From: Bacteroidota bacterium
Lineage (GTDB): Bacteria; Bacteroidota; Bacteroidia; Bacteroidales; JAAUTT01
Reading direction: 5' to 3'
DNA length: 64,000 nt
Assembly: GCA_023429135.1 (NCBI GenBank)
Contig: JAEYWD010000102.1
Location: 62,001-126,000 of the forward strand
Below are positions 1 to 8,194 of this stretch, piece by piece (position 1 is the stretch's first letter; each line of letters opens with the position of its first letter). Made by a program: the position numbers and the translations under genes. Under the pieces are notes generated by a model. It was not told the DNA's origin. It searched no databases and worked only from the letters and a program-made list of their open reading frames with translations.

Positions 1-776
1 ACGCCATCCCAACGATTGCCCTTCTTATCCTTTTTCCATACAAACCCTCCAAACCAGGGAGGGTTAATGGCTTCCTGAGGCTTTCCCGAATAATTTATTG
101 TTATTTGCTGATATGAATCCAAGGGTAATTCTTCCGGAAAATCAATAAAAACAGCATCAAACTCTCTTGTAAATTTAAGCGCAGTGTTTTTCCACCTTAT
201 TTCTGAAATTGTATACTGACTGAAAAGATCGACCTGGATACGACTTGTATTCTCAGTTACCCGGAAATAAATTGTATTTCCGCCGCTTATAAACTTACTT
301 TTAGGATCGAGTTTAAGATGAAGGTCGTAAAAAGTAACGTCAAAGGATGTTCTTTCGGGTCTCAGACTTCCTCTCAAAGTATCCTTTCTGGTATATTTTG
401 GACGAAAGCCATTTTCAGGATAAATCTCAGTTCCCTTATAAAAGAAATCCTTCAAAAATTTCAGGCGGTATTCATCATCACATAGAAAACCAAAGAACTG
501 TTTGTTGGGAGGTTTAACCCCAAGACCTTTTGCAACTGCTAAATCAGAGCATCCTCCACGGTTATCGCCCAGGAAAATTTTAGACATGCCACGGTAATAA
601 TGAGCATTGCCGTCCTTCGGGGTCATTTCGATAAGCTTATCGAAATTGACAACAGCGTGAATGTAATCACCCGTATTAAAATTCAACTGGCCCCGAAGGT
701 TGAGTTCTTCGGCAGACTGACCGTAGCTGTAATTGAAAAAGAAAATAGACAGTGCACAAAATATACAAAACTTCAT
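1..776 (-). CDS. M1-family metallopeptidase with N-terminal TPR segment (3' end outside window)
   Basis: I translated this reading frame by hand; it is open from ATG at 776 to the window edge, giving 258 residues without a stop. Residues 1-19 form a signal peptide ending near SYGQ. Residues about 22-90 look like TPR helices (LNLRGQLNFNTGDY, then NAHYYRGMSKIFLGD). The rest resembles the N-terminal beta domain of M1 aminopeptidases: it contains FDVTFYDLHLKLDP and ends in NPPWFGGFVWKKDKKGN, typical of Bacteroidota M1 peptidases just before the GAMEN region. The catalytic HExxH domain would lie beyond coordinate 1, so activity cannot be judged here. The expected role is periplasmic peptide degradation. 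A good promoter lies directly upstream. Confidence 0.8.
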   Translation of the reverse strand, partial: MKFCIFCALSIFFFNYSYGQSAEELNLRGQLNFNTGDYIHAVVNFDKLIEMTPKDGNAHYYRGMSKIFLGDNRGGCSDLAVAKGLGVKPPNKQFFGFLCDDEYRLKFLKDFFYKGTEIYPENGFRPKYTRKDTLRGSLRPERTSFDVTFYDLHLKLDPKSKFISGGNTIYFRVTENTSRIQVDLFSQYTISEIRWKNTALKFTREFDAVFIDFPEELPLDSYQQITINYSGKPQEAINPPWFGGFVWKKDKKGNRWDG

Positions 777-800
777 ACGTTATAATTAAAACTTTTCACT

Positions 801-833
801 CAAATTTAACAGTTTGAAGCGAAAACTGACAAA
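801..833 (-). promoter_or_regulatory. Bacteroidota-type promoter of the M1 peptidase
   Basis: On the minus strand TTTG (830-833) and TAAATTTG (801-808) are separated by 21 bases, close to the Bacteroidota sigma-ABfr consensus TTTG-N19/20-TAnnTTTG. The -7 box lies 24 bases ahead of the ATG at 776, which gives a short leader. Confidence 0.6.
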
Positions 834-1021
834 ATTTCAATATAAAACAGAAAATTGTCAGGAATGCTGGGTTGGAAGGCAAAACAATAAAAAATATCAG
901 AGATGCGTGTAAAGCGCACAATTACTGAATACCATACGCCTTACGACTAATATCTTACTACTGGTAACCTTTTGGCTGATTTTTTGTATTATAGCAGTGT
1001 TAACTTAAAATTAATTGAGAT

Positions 1022-1723
1022 ATGGACTTTGGAGCGATTATAATTTTTGTGGCAGTTATGTTAGTGAGTCTAATCATTAGCCAGACGCTTAAATCTAAAT
1101 TTAAAAAGTATTCCCAGGTTCGCATGAACCATGGAATGACAGGAAAGGATGTAGCAGAAAAAATGTTGCGCGATAACGGAATTTACGATGTATCAGTTTT
1201 AGCAGTGGAAGGCAGTTTGACCGACCATTACAATCCTGCCAATAAAACAGTAAATCTGAGCCGCGACGTTTACTACGGAAATCACATTTCGGCCGCTGCT
1301 GTTGCAGCCCACGAGTGTGGTCACGCTGTGCAGCATGCCACTGCTTACTCATTCCTTAAACTTCGTTCGGCGCTCGTACCTATTCAGAATGTAAGCGCCA
1401 CCATTCTGAATGCCATCTTTATGATGATGTTCTTTGGAGCGATGTTTCTCCCATCGCTAATTTCGTTTAACGTTGCACTGCCGATTATTATCGTTTGTTA
1501 CGGTGTGTTTACTTTATTTGCCTTCATAACACTACCGGTTGAAATAAACGCCAGCAGCAGGGCTTTGGTTTGGTTAAACAACGCCGGAATTACCTCGTAC
1601 GAAACCCATCCGAAAGCAACCGATGCTCTACGTTGGGCCGCTTACACCTACGTGGTTGCTGCATTAGGCTCACTGGCAATGCTGCTGTATTACCTGATGC
1701 AATATTTAGGAAATCGCGATTAA
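1022..1723 (+). CDS. Membrane zinc metallopeptidase, YugP family
   Basis: This 233-residue protein has an N-terminal membrane helix (about 3-20), the zinc motif HECGH at residues 97-101, and further hydrophobic segments at about 122-175 and 205-225. This matches the Zn_peptidase_2 (YugP) family in both length and layout. The family is thought to be a membrane-anchored neutral protease, but its substrate is unknown. The gene is monocistronic, ends in a strong hairpin and converges on the ATP synthase cluster. Confidence 0.85.
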   Translation: MDFGAIIIFVAVMLVSLIISQTLKSKFKKYSQVRMNHGMTGKDVAEKMLRDNGIYDVSVLAVEGSLTDHYNPANKTVNLSRDVYYGNHISAAAVAAHECGHAVQHATAYSFLKLRSALVPIQNVSATILNAIFMMMFFGAMFLPSLISFNVALPIIIVCYGVFTLFAFITLPVEINASSRALVWLNNAGITSYETHPKATDALRWAAYTYVVAALGSLAMLLYYLMQYLGNRD

Positions 1724-1745
1724 TAAATATTACACGTGTATAAAT

Positions 1746-1775
1746 AAAAAATCCCGCCAACCAGCGGGATTTTTT
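1746..1775. terminator. Bidirectional rho-independent terminator
   Basis: A hairpin of AAAAATCCCGC / GCGGGATTTTT with a six-base loop has an A/T-rich tract on both sides. It can therefore end both the YugP-like gene (plus) and the atp operon after atpG (minus). Confidence 0.85.
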
Positions 1776-1821
1776 ATTTTGTATTTTCTATAGCCTGAAT
1801 TCCTAATACCTATAGGCCCTA

Positions 1822-2715
1822 TTATCCTTTCAATGCCTCGGCACCACCAACAATTTCGAGAATTTCGTTTGTAATGGTCGCCTGACGGGCTTTGTTATAC
1901 TGGATACGGTAATTTTTAAGAAGCTCAGTTGCATTATCGGTGGCTTTGTGCATGGCAGTCATTCGGGCACCATGCTCTGAGGCAATACTATCCAGAATAG
2001 CCTTGAACAATTGCACTTTGAGCGTTTTAGGAATCAAATCCTTTACAATTTGCTCTTTCGATGGCTCGTAGATAAAATCGTAATTGGTAGAGATTGCTCC
2101 TTTGCCCTTTTCTTTCTTTACCACAGCTTTAGGTACCGGTAAAAACTGCTCGGTAGTAAGAATCTGGATGGCTGCATTTTTAAACTGATTGTAAATAATC
2201 ACAATCTTGTCGTATTTGCCTTCCGAATAATCCTTCATAAGCGATTCGGCATAAGCTGCAACTTTATCGAAGTTTACCTTATCGACTAATTCAGTATTGA
2301 TTTCGGCGATAGGAAGATTTCTGCGTTTCAGCAAGTCGGCACCCTTTTTACCGATAGCAATAAAAGAAAGTTTTCTGGCCGATAATTGAGCTGTATATTG
2401 TTCCTGAACAAGCAGTATGGCTTGCTTTATCACATTGGTATTAAAGGCTCCGCACAAACCACGATTGGAAGTAATTGCAATTATCAAAACCTTTTCTTCA
2501 GGTCTTGCTTTGGTATATTCGCTTGTACCTTCACTGTCGCTGCTCGATATACTTCCAAGAATGTCCTGCATTTTCTGAACATAAGGACGAAGCTGAAGAA
2601 CGGAATCCTGCGCTTTTTTCAGTTTGGCCGCCGAAACCATCTTCATGGCACTGGTAATCTGCCGTGTGGTGGTTACAGAAGCTAAACGGGTGCGTATTTC
2701 TTTTGTACTGGCCAT
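1822..2715 (-). CDS. atpG: F1F0 ATP synthase subunit gamma
   Basis: This is the central stalk that rotates inside the alpha3beta3 hexamer. The 297 residues show the conserved N-terminal coiled coil (MASTKEIRTRLASV..TRQITSAMKMVSAAKL), the SNRGLCGAFN motif near residue 84, and the C-terminal helix ending ARQATITNEILEIVGGAEAL. Length is normal. It is the last gene of the operon, 15 bases after atpA and 47 bases before the terminator. Confidence 0.97.
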   Translation of the reverse strand: MASTKEIRTRLASVTTTRQITSAMKMVSAAKLKKAQDSVLQLRPYVQKMQDILGSISSSDSEGTSEYTKARPEEKVLIIAITSNRGLCGAFNTNVIKQAILLVQEQYTAQLSARKLSFIAIGKKGADLLKRRNLPIAEINTELVDKVNFDKVAAYAESLMKDYSEGKYDKIVIIYNQFKNAAIQILTTEQFLPVPKAVVKKEKGKGAISTNYDFIYEPSKEQIVKDLIPKTLKVQLFKAILDSIASEHGARMTAMHKATDNATELLKNYRIQYNKARQATITNEILEIVGGAEALKG

Positions 2716-2730
2716 AATAAGCTATGCCTT

Positions 2731-4311
2731 TTACTTTTTGTATTTAGCTGCAAGATCTTTTGCTACTTTCTCGAGAGTACCGGTAATTTCATCATTTAAA
2801 TTTCCGGACTTGAGAGATTTCAGGAGATCTTTATGCTTCAGTTCGAGGAATTCAATCAGTTCAAATTCGAAATCCCTTACCTTGTTCACAGGAACATCTC
2901 TCAACAAACCCTTTGTTCCGCAATAAATAATAGCAATCTGCTTTTCTACAGGAACTGGCGAAAATTGACCTTGTTTCAGAATTTCAACATTTTTGGCACC
3001 TTTATCAAGTACTGCAAGAGTAGCAGCATCAAGGTCGGAACCAAATTTTGAGAATGCTTCAAGTTCGCGATACTGCGCCTGGTCGATTTTCAAGGTACCG
3101 GCAACACGTTTCATCGATTTGATCTGAGCATTACCACCTACGCGCGATACCGAAATACCTACGTTGATTGCCGGACGGATACCAGAGTTAAACAGGTTCG
3201 ATTCCAGGAAGATCTGACCGTCGGTAATGGAGATTACGTTTGTAGGAATATATGCGGAAACGTCACCAGCCTGGGTTTCGATAATCGGAAGTGCAGTTAA
3301 TGAACCACCACCTTTAACAATATGTTTGATTGAAGGAGGAAGGTCGTTCATCTTACGGGCAATTTCGTCGGATTCAATTACCTTGGCAGCACGCTCGAGT
3401 AAGCGGGAGTGCAGATAAAACACGTCACCAGGATAAGCTTCACGGCCCGGCGGACGACGGAGCAACAACGAAACTTCGCGGTACGAAACGGCCTGTTTCG
3501 AAAGGTCGTCGTAAACAACAAGTGCCGGACGGCCGGTATCACGGAAAAACTCTCCAATAGCAGCACCGGCAAACGGAGCATAGAACTGTAAAGCTGCAGG
3601 GTCAGATGCGGTAGCCATTACAATGGTTGTGTAAGCCATCGCCCCGTATTGTTCCAGCGTACGTTGTATATTGGCAACTGTTGAACCCTTCTGACCTACG
3701 GCAACATAGATACAGTAAACAGGTTCACCACGATCGTAAAATTCTTTCTGATTCAGAATGGTATCGATAGCAATTGCTGTTTTCCCGGTCTGACGGTCGC
3801 CGATAATCAACTCACGTTGACCGCGGCCAATGGGAATCATAGCATCAATCGCCTTTAAACCAGTTTGTAATGGTTCCTTTACAGGTTGACGGAAAATAAC
3901 CCCGGGAGCTTTTCTTTCGAGAGGCATTTCGTATAATTCGCCGGTAACAGGGCCGCGACCATCAACTGGTTCACCAATTGTGTTCACAACACGGCCTAGC
4001 AAACCTTCTCCAACCATAATTGAAGCAATACGACGTGTACGTTTCACGCTGTCTCCTTCGCGGATGGATTCGGTTGGTCCCAGTAATACCACACCTACGT
4101 TATCTTCTTCAAGGTTTAATACAATACCTTTCAGTCCATTTTCAAACTCAACCATTTCGTTAGCCTGAACATTGGATAAACCGTAAATGCGGGCAATACC
4201 ATCACCTACCTGTAAAACAGTACCTACTTCTTCAAATGCAGCTTCCGATTTAAAACCCTCTATCTGTTGTTTTAAAATTGCCGAAACTTCTGCAGGTTTA
4301 ATATCTGCCAT
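2731..4311 (-). CDS. atpA: F1F0 ATP synthase subunit alpha
   Basis: This is the non-catalytic nucleotide-binding subunit of F1, 526 residues and full length. The Walker A motif GDRQTGKT lies at residues 171-178, and the family signature PAINVGISVSRVGG is present near the C-terminal third. It lies between atpH and atpG. The partner atpD (beta) is not in this window, so the alpha3beta3 head depends on a second locus. Confidence 0.98.
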   Translation of the reverse strand: MADIKPAEVSAILKQQIEGFKSEAAFEEVGTVLQVGDGIARIYGLSNVQANEMVEFENGLKGIVLNLEEDNVGVVLLGPTESIREGDSVKRTRRIASIMVGEGLLGRVVNTIGEPVDGRGPVTGELYEMPLERKAPGVIFRQPVKEPLQTGLKAIDAMIPIGRGQRELIIGDRQTGKTAIAIDTILNQKEFYDRGEPVYCIYVAVGQKGSTVANIQRTLEQYGAMAYTTIVMATASDPAALQFYAPFAGAAIGEFFRDTGRPALVVYDDLSKQAVSYREVSLLLRRPPGREAYPGDVFYLHSRLLERAAKVIESDEIARKMNDLPPSIKHIVKGGGSLTALPIIETQAGDVSAYIPTNVISITDGQIFLESNLFNSGIRPAINVGISVSRVGGNAQIKSMKRVAGTLKIDQAQYRELEAFSKFGSDLDAATLAVLDKGAKNVEILKQGQFSPVPVEKQIAIIYCGTKGLLRDVPVNKVRDFEFELIEFLELKHKDLLKSLKSGNLNDEITGTLEKVAKDLAAKYKK

Positions 4312-4334
4312 ATGTAGATAAAAAATTTAATAAA

Positions 4335-4889
4335 TTAATTCTTCGAAAAGTCAGTTTTAACCAGGGCTTGCTTCATCTTCCTTAAACTGTTGGCAACACT
4401 GGCATCGTATTGCTGATCGCCAACCTTTAAAATATAACCTCCCAGAATTTCAGGATTCTGCTTGTGTTCAATTTCAATTTTAGCATTGAATTCTTTAGCT
4501 AAAATCTCGGCAAGCATCTTATTCACCTGGGCATCCAAAGGAGAAGCTGTGGTAATTAAAGCAGTTTTGATACCCTTTTCCTGGGCATAGATATCCAAAA
4601 ACCTTCTACAAATTCCAGCAAGGCTGCTTTCACGCTTGTTTTTAACCAGAATATCCAGAAAATTCAAAGTGATCTCCTGGATTCTACCTTTAAAAACAGC
4701 AACTACAGCCTTAGTTTTTTGCGAAGGTTTAATAACCGGACTTTCTATTACAGTTTTGAAATCGGTATTAGCTTTGAGAGTTCCCGCAATTAACGATACA
4801 TCATCTTTAATGCGGTCCAGCAAACCTTTTTCCTTACCCAGCAAATATAATGCTTTAGCATACCGGACGGAGATTTTACTTAAATCCAT
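4335..4889 (-). CDS. atpH: F1F0 ATP synthase subunit delta (OSCP)
   Basis: The 184-residue OSCP-type subunit links F1 to the peripheral b stalk. The N-terminal ISVRYAKALYLLGKEKG segment and the C-terminal ILGGYILKVGDQQYDASVAN segment are the two conserved blocks of the family. It sits 10 bases downstream of atpF and 23 bases upstream of atpA. Confidence 0.95.
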   Translation of the reverse strand: MDLSKISVRYAKALYLLGKEKGLLDRIKDDVSLIAGTLKANTDFKTVIESPVIKPSQKTKAVVAVFKGRIQEITLNFLDILVKNKRESSLAGICRRFLDIYAQEKGIKTALITTASPLDAQVNKMLAEILAKEFNAKIEIEHKQNPEILGGYILKVGDQQYDASVANSLRKMKQALVKTDFSKN

Positions 4890-4899
4890 TATATCAGCC

Positions 4900-5394
4900 C
4901 TAATTTAATTTCATATCTTTCATCAGGTTGTCGATAAGAGCTTGCTGATTCTTATCGTCCTGAAGTTTCTGCCTTAATATTTTTTCTGCAATCTGAACCG
5001 ATAAGGTAGCAACCTGATTCTTTATTTCGTTGATTGCAGCGGCCTTTTCGTTGTTAATCGAAACTTTGGCAGCTTCTATAATACCTTTGGCTTCAGTAGC
5101 AGCAATATCTTTGGCATCGTTAATAATTTTGTCTTTCATCGAACGGGCTTCTTTCAGCAATTGATCCCTTTCGACACGCGCCTCTGCAAGAATCTTCTCG
5201 TTATTGGCCTGAAGTTTTTCCATTTCTTCTTTGGCCTTCTCGGCAGATTTCAATGCATCTTCAATAGTTTTGCTCCTGTTTTGAATAGCTTTAAGGGTAG
5301 GTTTCCAGGCAAACTTTGTTAAAACAAACAATACCGTTAGAAATACCACTAACATCCAAAACATCGTACCAACATCCGGGGTAATCAGTTCCAT
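4900..5394 (-). CDS. atpF: F1F0 ATP synthase subunit b
   Basis: This is the peripheral stalk subunit, 164 residues. It has a single N-terminal membrane helix (about residues 8-27) followed by a long charged helix, as in the b-subunit family. It is separated from atpE by a 70-base gap holding a hairpin, unlike the other tightly packed genes of the operon. Confidence 0.95.
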   Translation of the reverse strand: MELITPDVGTMFWMLVVFLTVLFVLTKFAWKPTLKAIQNRSKTIEDALKSAEKAKEEMEKLQANNEKILAEARVERDQLLKEARSMKDKIINDAKDIAATEAKGIIEAAKVSINNEKAAAINEIKNQVATLSVQIAEKILRQKLQDDKNQQALIDNLMKDMKLN

Positions 5395-5410
5395 AACACC
5401 CTTGAATTAA

Positions 5411-5450
5411 TGATAAAAGAAAATAAAGCAGACTGGAAACCCAATCTGCT
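5411..5450 (-). terminator. Hairpin with U-rich tail between atpE and atpF (possible attenuator)
   Basis: On the minus strand AGCAGATTGG, a four-base loop and CCAGTCTGCT form a 10-bp stem (one G-U pair), directly followed by TTTATTTTCTTTTATC. It begins 14 bases after the atpE stop and ends before the atpF start at 5394. Position and shape suit a partial terminator or an mRNA-stabilising element that lets atpE be expressed above atpF; this function is inferred. Confidence 0.65.
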
Positions 5451-5464
5451 GTTTTCCCTATTTT

Positions 5465-5722
5465 TTAGATAAAAAGAATTAACAAACAAATAACCATTGC
5501 AAAGAAGGCAGCACCTTCAACCAACGCAGCGGTAAGAATCATGTTTGAACGGATGTCGTTGATAGCCTCTGGCTGACGGGCTATAGCTTCAACCGAAGAT
5601 CCTCCGATTTTACCAATACCAACACCGGCTCCTATAGCAGCTAATCCAGCACCGATACCAGCACCTGCTTTTGCGATGGCAGTATCTGCAGCCACCTGTA
5701 AAATGATAGATAATGTTAACAT
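5465..5722 (-). CDS. atpE: F1F0 ATP synthase subunit c
   Basis: The 85-residue proteolipid has two membrane helices joined by the RQPEAINDIR loop and forms the rotating c-ring. The ion-binding carboxylate is E69 in ALVEGAAFF. It is followed by Gly rather than the Ser/Thr found in sodium-type rings, which favours proton coupling. The hairpin directly downstream may set its expression relative to atpF. Confidence 0.96.
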   Translation of the reverse strand: MLTLSIILQVAADTAIAKAGAGIGAGLAAIGAGVGIGKIGGSSVEAIARQPEAINDIRSNMILTAALVEGAAFFAMVICLLILFI

Positions 5723-5745
5723 ATAGACTCTTATTTTAATAATGA

Positions 5746-6849
5746 TTAATGATGTGCTTTTTCAAGGGCCATCCCAAAATACATGGCCGATAATAATGTA
5801 AATACGTATGCCTGGATAAACGCTACCAAAACCTCAATGAACATCATAAAAATTGAAAATGCCAATGAGAGCACCGATATTCCGTATCCAGCGGCCGGAT
5901 TCATCGCCCCGAAAATAAAAATCAGACTGATAAACCCTAATATAATTAAGTGACCAGCGGTAATATTCGCAAAGAGACGGATCATCAATACGAAAGGCTT
6001 CAGGAAAACGCCCATAATTTCGATAAAAGGCATAAGGGGTACCGGAAACTTTAACCACCAGGGAACACCGGGCATATTAATAATGTGCATCCAGTAATCT
6101 TTGGTTCCGCTAACGGTTGTGATAATAAAAGTTAAAACAGCCAATACCAGTGTAATGGAGATATTACCTGTGAGATTTGCGCCACCAGGGAAAAGCGGAA
6201 TTAACCCAAGCATATTATTTATCCAGATAAAGAAAAATACAGTGAGAAGAAAAGGCATGTATTTTTCGTATTTGTGTTCGCCAATGGCTGGTTTTGCAAT
6301 ATCGTCGCGGACAAAAAGAATAAGTGGTTCAACAAAAGCCTGAACTCCCTTGGGTGCTTTATTCGGATTGCTTTTGTAACGACGGGCAATAGCTATAAAT
6401 AACCATAACATTATGGTTACCCCAATTAATAACGATAAAATATTTTTGGTAATAGAAATATCAATTGGGCGAACAACTTCTCCGTTGGTCATTTCTTCAA
6501 CTACCTTGCCTTTATATTTACCCTCTTGCGCTATTGAAAAACCATTATAACTCTCGTGCCCGTGGTGAAATTTAGATGAACTGAAAACATTTAAACCGCT
6601 TTGTTTGCTATAAACAATTACAGGTAGTGGAATAGAAACATGATGACCTTTCCAGGTAATAATATGCCACTCGTAAGCATCCTTGATGTGATCGAAAATA
6701 AAATCTCCGGCATTAAAACCGGCTTTTTCTGTGGCTTCAGCCTTGTTTGTATTTTCAGGCTCTGATGCAGTTAAATTAGTTTGAATTACTAAAGAACTGA
6801 ATATGAAGAGTGTTATGCTAAGAAAAAATCCTTTACAGTTAAAATTCAT
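5746..6849 (-). CDS. atpB: F1F0 ATP synthase subunit a
   Basis: This is the stator half-channel subunit. At 367 residues it is longer than the approximately 270-residue enterobacterial form because of an N-terminal extension (signal-like segment 1-28 and a His-rich periplasmic stretch to about 130) that is common in Bacteroidota. The essential arginine is R291 in MIRLFANITAGH. Five or so membrane helices occupy residues 135-360. It lies 23 bases ahead of atpE. Confidence 0.95.
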   Translation of the reverse strand: MNFNCKGFFLSITLFIFSSLVIQTNLTASEPENTNKAEATEKAGFNAGDFIFDHIKDAYEWHIITWKGHHVSIPLPVIVYSKQSGLNVFSSSKFHHGHESYNGFSIAQEGKYKGKVVEEMTNGEVVRPIDISITKNILSLLIGVTIMLWLFIAIARRYKSNPNKAPKGVQAFVEPLILFVRDDIAKPAIGEHKYEKYMPFLLTVFFFIWINNMLGLIPLFPGGANLTGNISITLVLAVLTFIITTVSGTKDYWMHIINMPGVPWWLKFPVPLMPFIEIMGVFLKPFVLMIRLFANITAGHLIILGFISLIFIFGAMNPAAGYGISVLSLAFSIFMMFIEVLVAFIQAYVFTLLSAMYFGMALEKAHH

Positions 6850-6884
6850 CGCTCACAATAAAATAAAACTAAAGTTAATAAAAA

Positions 6885-7292
6885 CTATTTGCTTTTAATC
6901 TGCTGTGATCCATTTTTTTTTAGAAATTCCATAATGGAGTAAACCTCATGCACAGTAAAAACAATATACATTAAAAGAAAACTGATTAGAACGATCTTCA
7001 TTTGGGGGTTCCCAATTAAAATCATAACTAACATAACCATGAGATAAACCAAAAGTTTAAGCATGGTCGATGCCAAAAACCGTCGTACAAAAGCCTGATT
7101 GTTTTTCTGAGCTGTATAAATCAGAAAACTATGGAATAAAACGTTAACAGCAAAAACAACGGCTATTAAAATATAAACAGCGGGTGTATAAAACTGTGGA
7201 TAACCGTAGGTGTAAAATGAAAAATAAGAAAGTGCGAGTACAAGAGAAATAACCAGTGATTGAAAAATGTACCCAAGAATAGCTTTTCGCAT
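6885..7292 (-). CDS. Four-helix membrane protein of the atp operon (AtpI-like)
   Basis: The 135-residue protein has four predicted membrane helices (about 8-27, 38-56, 74-93 and 101-119) and no soluble domain. Its position between AtpZ and atpB matches the place of AtpI, which helps assemble the c-ring in other bacteria. The sequence itself is too divergent for me to assign to AtpI with certainty. It lies 3 bases after the AtpZ stop, so the two are almost certainly co-translated. Confidence 0.6.
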   Translation of the reverse strand: MRKAILGYIFQSLVISLVLALSYFSFYTYGYPQFYTPAVYILIAVVFAVNVLFHSFLIYTAQKNNQAFVRRFLASTMLKLLVYLMVMLVMILIGNPQMKIVLISFLLMYIVFTVHEVYSIMEFLKKNGSQQIKSK

Positions 7293-7295
7293 AAT

Positions 7296-7529
7296 TTACT
7301 TTTTAGGCTTAAGAAAATCCTTAACGGCAAAATAAATAGCCATTACTACTGACAACAAAGATAAAACAATAGTGAAGATTTTGAATTCTAACCCTAATAA
7401 TTGGTCAAGTTTATACCCACCAAAGGTTCCCAAACCAATAATGACGGCCATCTGAAACGCCAGGGCCGAATACTTGGCATAGTTATTTATCTGATCTTTG
7501 TCCGGGAGTTTATCTTTTTCAGAGGTCAT
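7296..7529 (-). CDS. AtpZ/AtpI-family F0 accessory protein
   Basis: The 77-residue protein has a short charged N-terminus and two membrane helices with the GxxxGYKLD pattern (FGGYKLDQLLG) of the AtpZ/AtpI family. These proteins are linked to magnesium handling or c-ring assembly in other phyla. It overlaps the end of the bactofilin gene by 11 bases and therefore shares its transcript. Confidence 0.8.
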   Translation of the reverse strand: MTSEKDKLPDKDQINNYAKYSALAFQMAVIIGLGTFGGYKLDQLLGLEFKIFTIVLSLLSVVMAIYFAVKDFLKPKK

Positions 7530-7917
7530 TATTACTTTGTGCTTCCATCATCATCTTACAGTTTCCCGTAAAATTACATCCTGGCTCAATGGCCAACCGG
7601 TTTGTGAGAATATCGCCCGTAACTTTTGCAGTCGCTTTTAACGACAGAAGTTCGGATACATTTACTTTACCATCTACAATACCATAAATATCGGCATTTT
7701 TACAATTGATGGTTCCAGTGACCTTACCAGATTCCCCAATTACAAGTTTCCCTTTTGAATTTACATTTCCATTCAGGAAACCATCCAGTCTGATATCGCC
7801 GGTAGAATTAATATCACCGGTAATTTCGGTACCAGTAGTAATAGTGTTATGCGAATTCGGTTCGTTTTCAACAAACTTTCCCATAGTTTCAGGTTTTATT
7901 TTATTACTTTTAAACAT
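7519..7917 (-). CDS. Bactofilin (polymer-forming cytoskeletal protein)
   Basis: From ATG 7917 the protein has 132 residues: a short disordered tail (1-22), then the right-handed beta-helix of bactofilins, seen as repeated G-x-I/V steps (TEITGDINSTGDIRLDG, GNVNSKGKLVIGESGKVTG). Bactofilins self-assemble without nucleotides and scaffold envelope processes. An in-frame TTG at 7929 lies within the -7 promoter box, and a second ATG lies at 7884, so the exact start is not settled. The gene leads the ATP synthase cluster, which links envelope scaffolding and F0 genes at least by transcription. Confidence 0.88.
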   Translation of the reverse strand: MFKSNKIKPETMGKFVENEPNSHNTITTGTEITGDINSTGDIRLDGFLNGNVNSKGKLVIGESGKVTGTINCKNADIYGIVDGKVNVSELLSLKATAKVTGDILTNRLAIEPGCNFTGNCKMMMEAQSNNDL

Positions 7918-7926
7918 GTGCTTTAA

Positions 7927-7934
7927 CAAATATA
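7927..7934 (-). promoter_or_regulatory. Possible -7 box of the bactofilin/atp operon
   Basis: TATATTTG on the minus strand fits TAnnTTTG and lies 9 bases before ATG 7917. No convincing TTTG is seen at the -33 spacing, so this is tentative. If real, the transcript would be nearly leaderless. Confidence 0.35.
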
Positions 7935-8118
7935 TAAAAAGTGAAGCAGAATAACCAGTTGACTATAAAATAAAAATATCTAACAAAAAAGGTAATCAGG
8001 GCTTCGAGGTTCAGGGTTTTAGAACTTCAATTTACAAAAAATTATTATTCTATTTCGGTGAGTTAAATATTTTTTTGCAAAACCTTCAGGTTATAAAAAC
8101 CTGAAAGGTCTAATACTA

Positions 8119-8153
8119 AAACAAAAAGAGGCTGCCCTTCGGGACAACCTCTC
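8119..8153 (-). terminator. Terminator of the yceD-rpmF-plsX-fabH operon
   Basis: AGAGGTTGTCC / GGGCAGCCTCT pairs over 11 positions (two G-U pairs) around a short loop on the minus strand and is followed by TTTTTGTTTT. It sits about 40 bases after the fabH stop. Confidence 0.8.
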
Positions 8154-8194
8154 TTGTATTTCTATAGCCTAAGAACCTAATCCTAAACAGCTAA

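Noticed and set aside
600..785. Plus-strand frame of 61 codons opposite the M1 peptidase
   Set aside because: It lies fully on the antisense strand of a well-supported gene, and its start runs through that gene's promoter side without any family motif.
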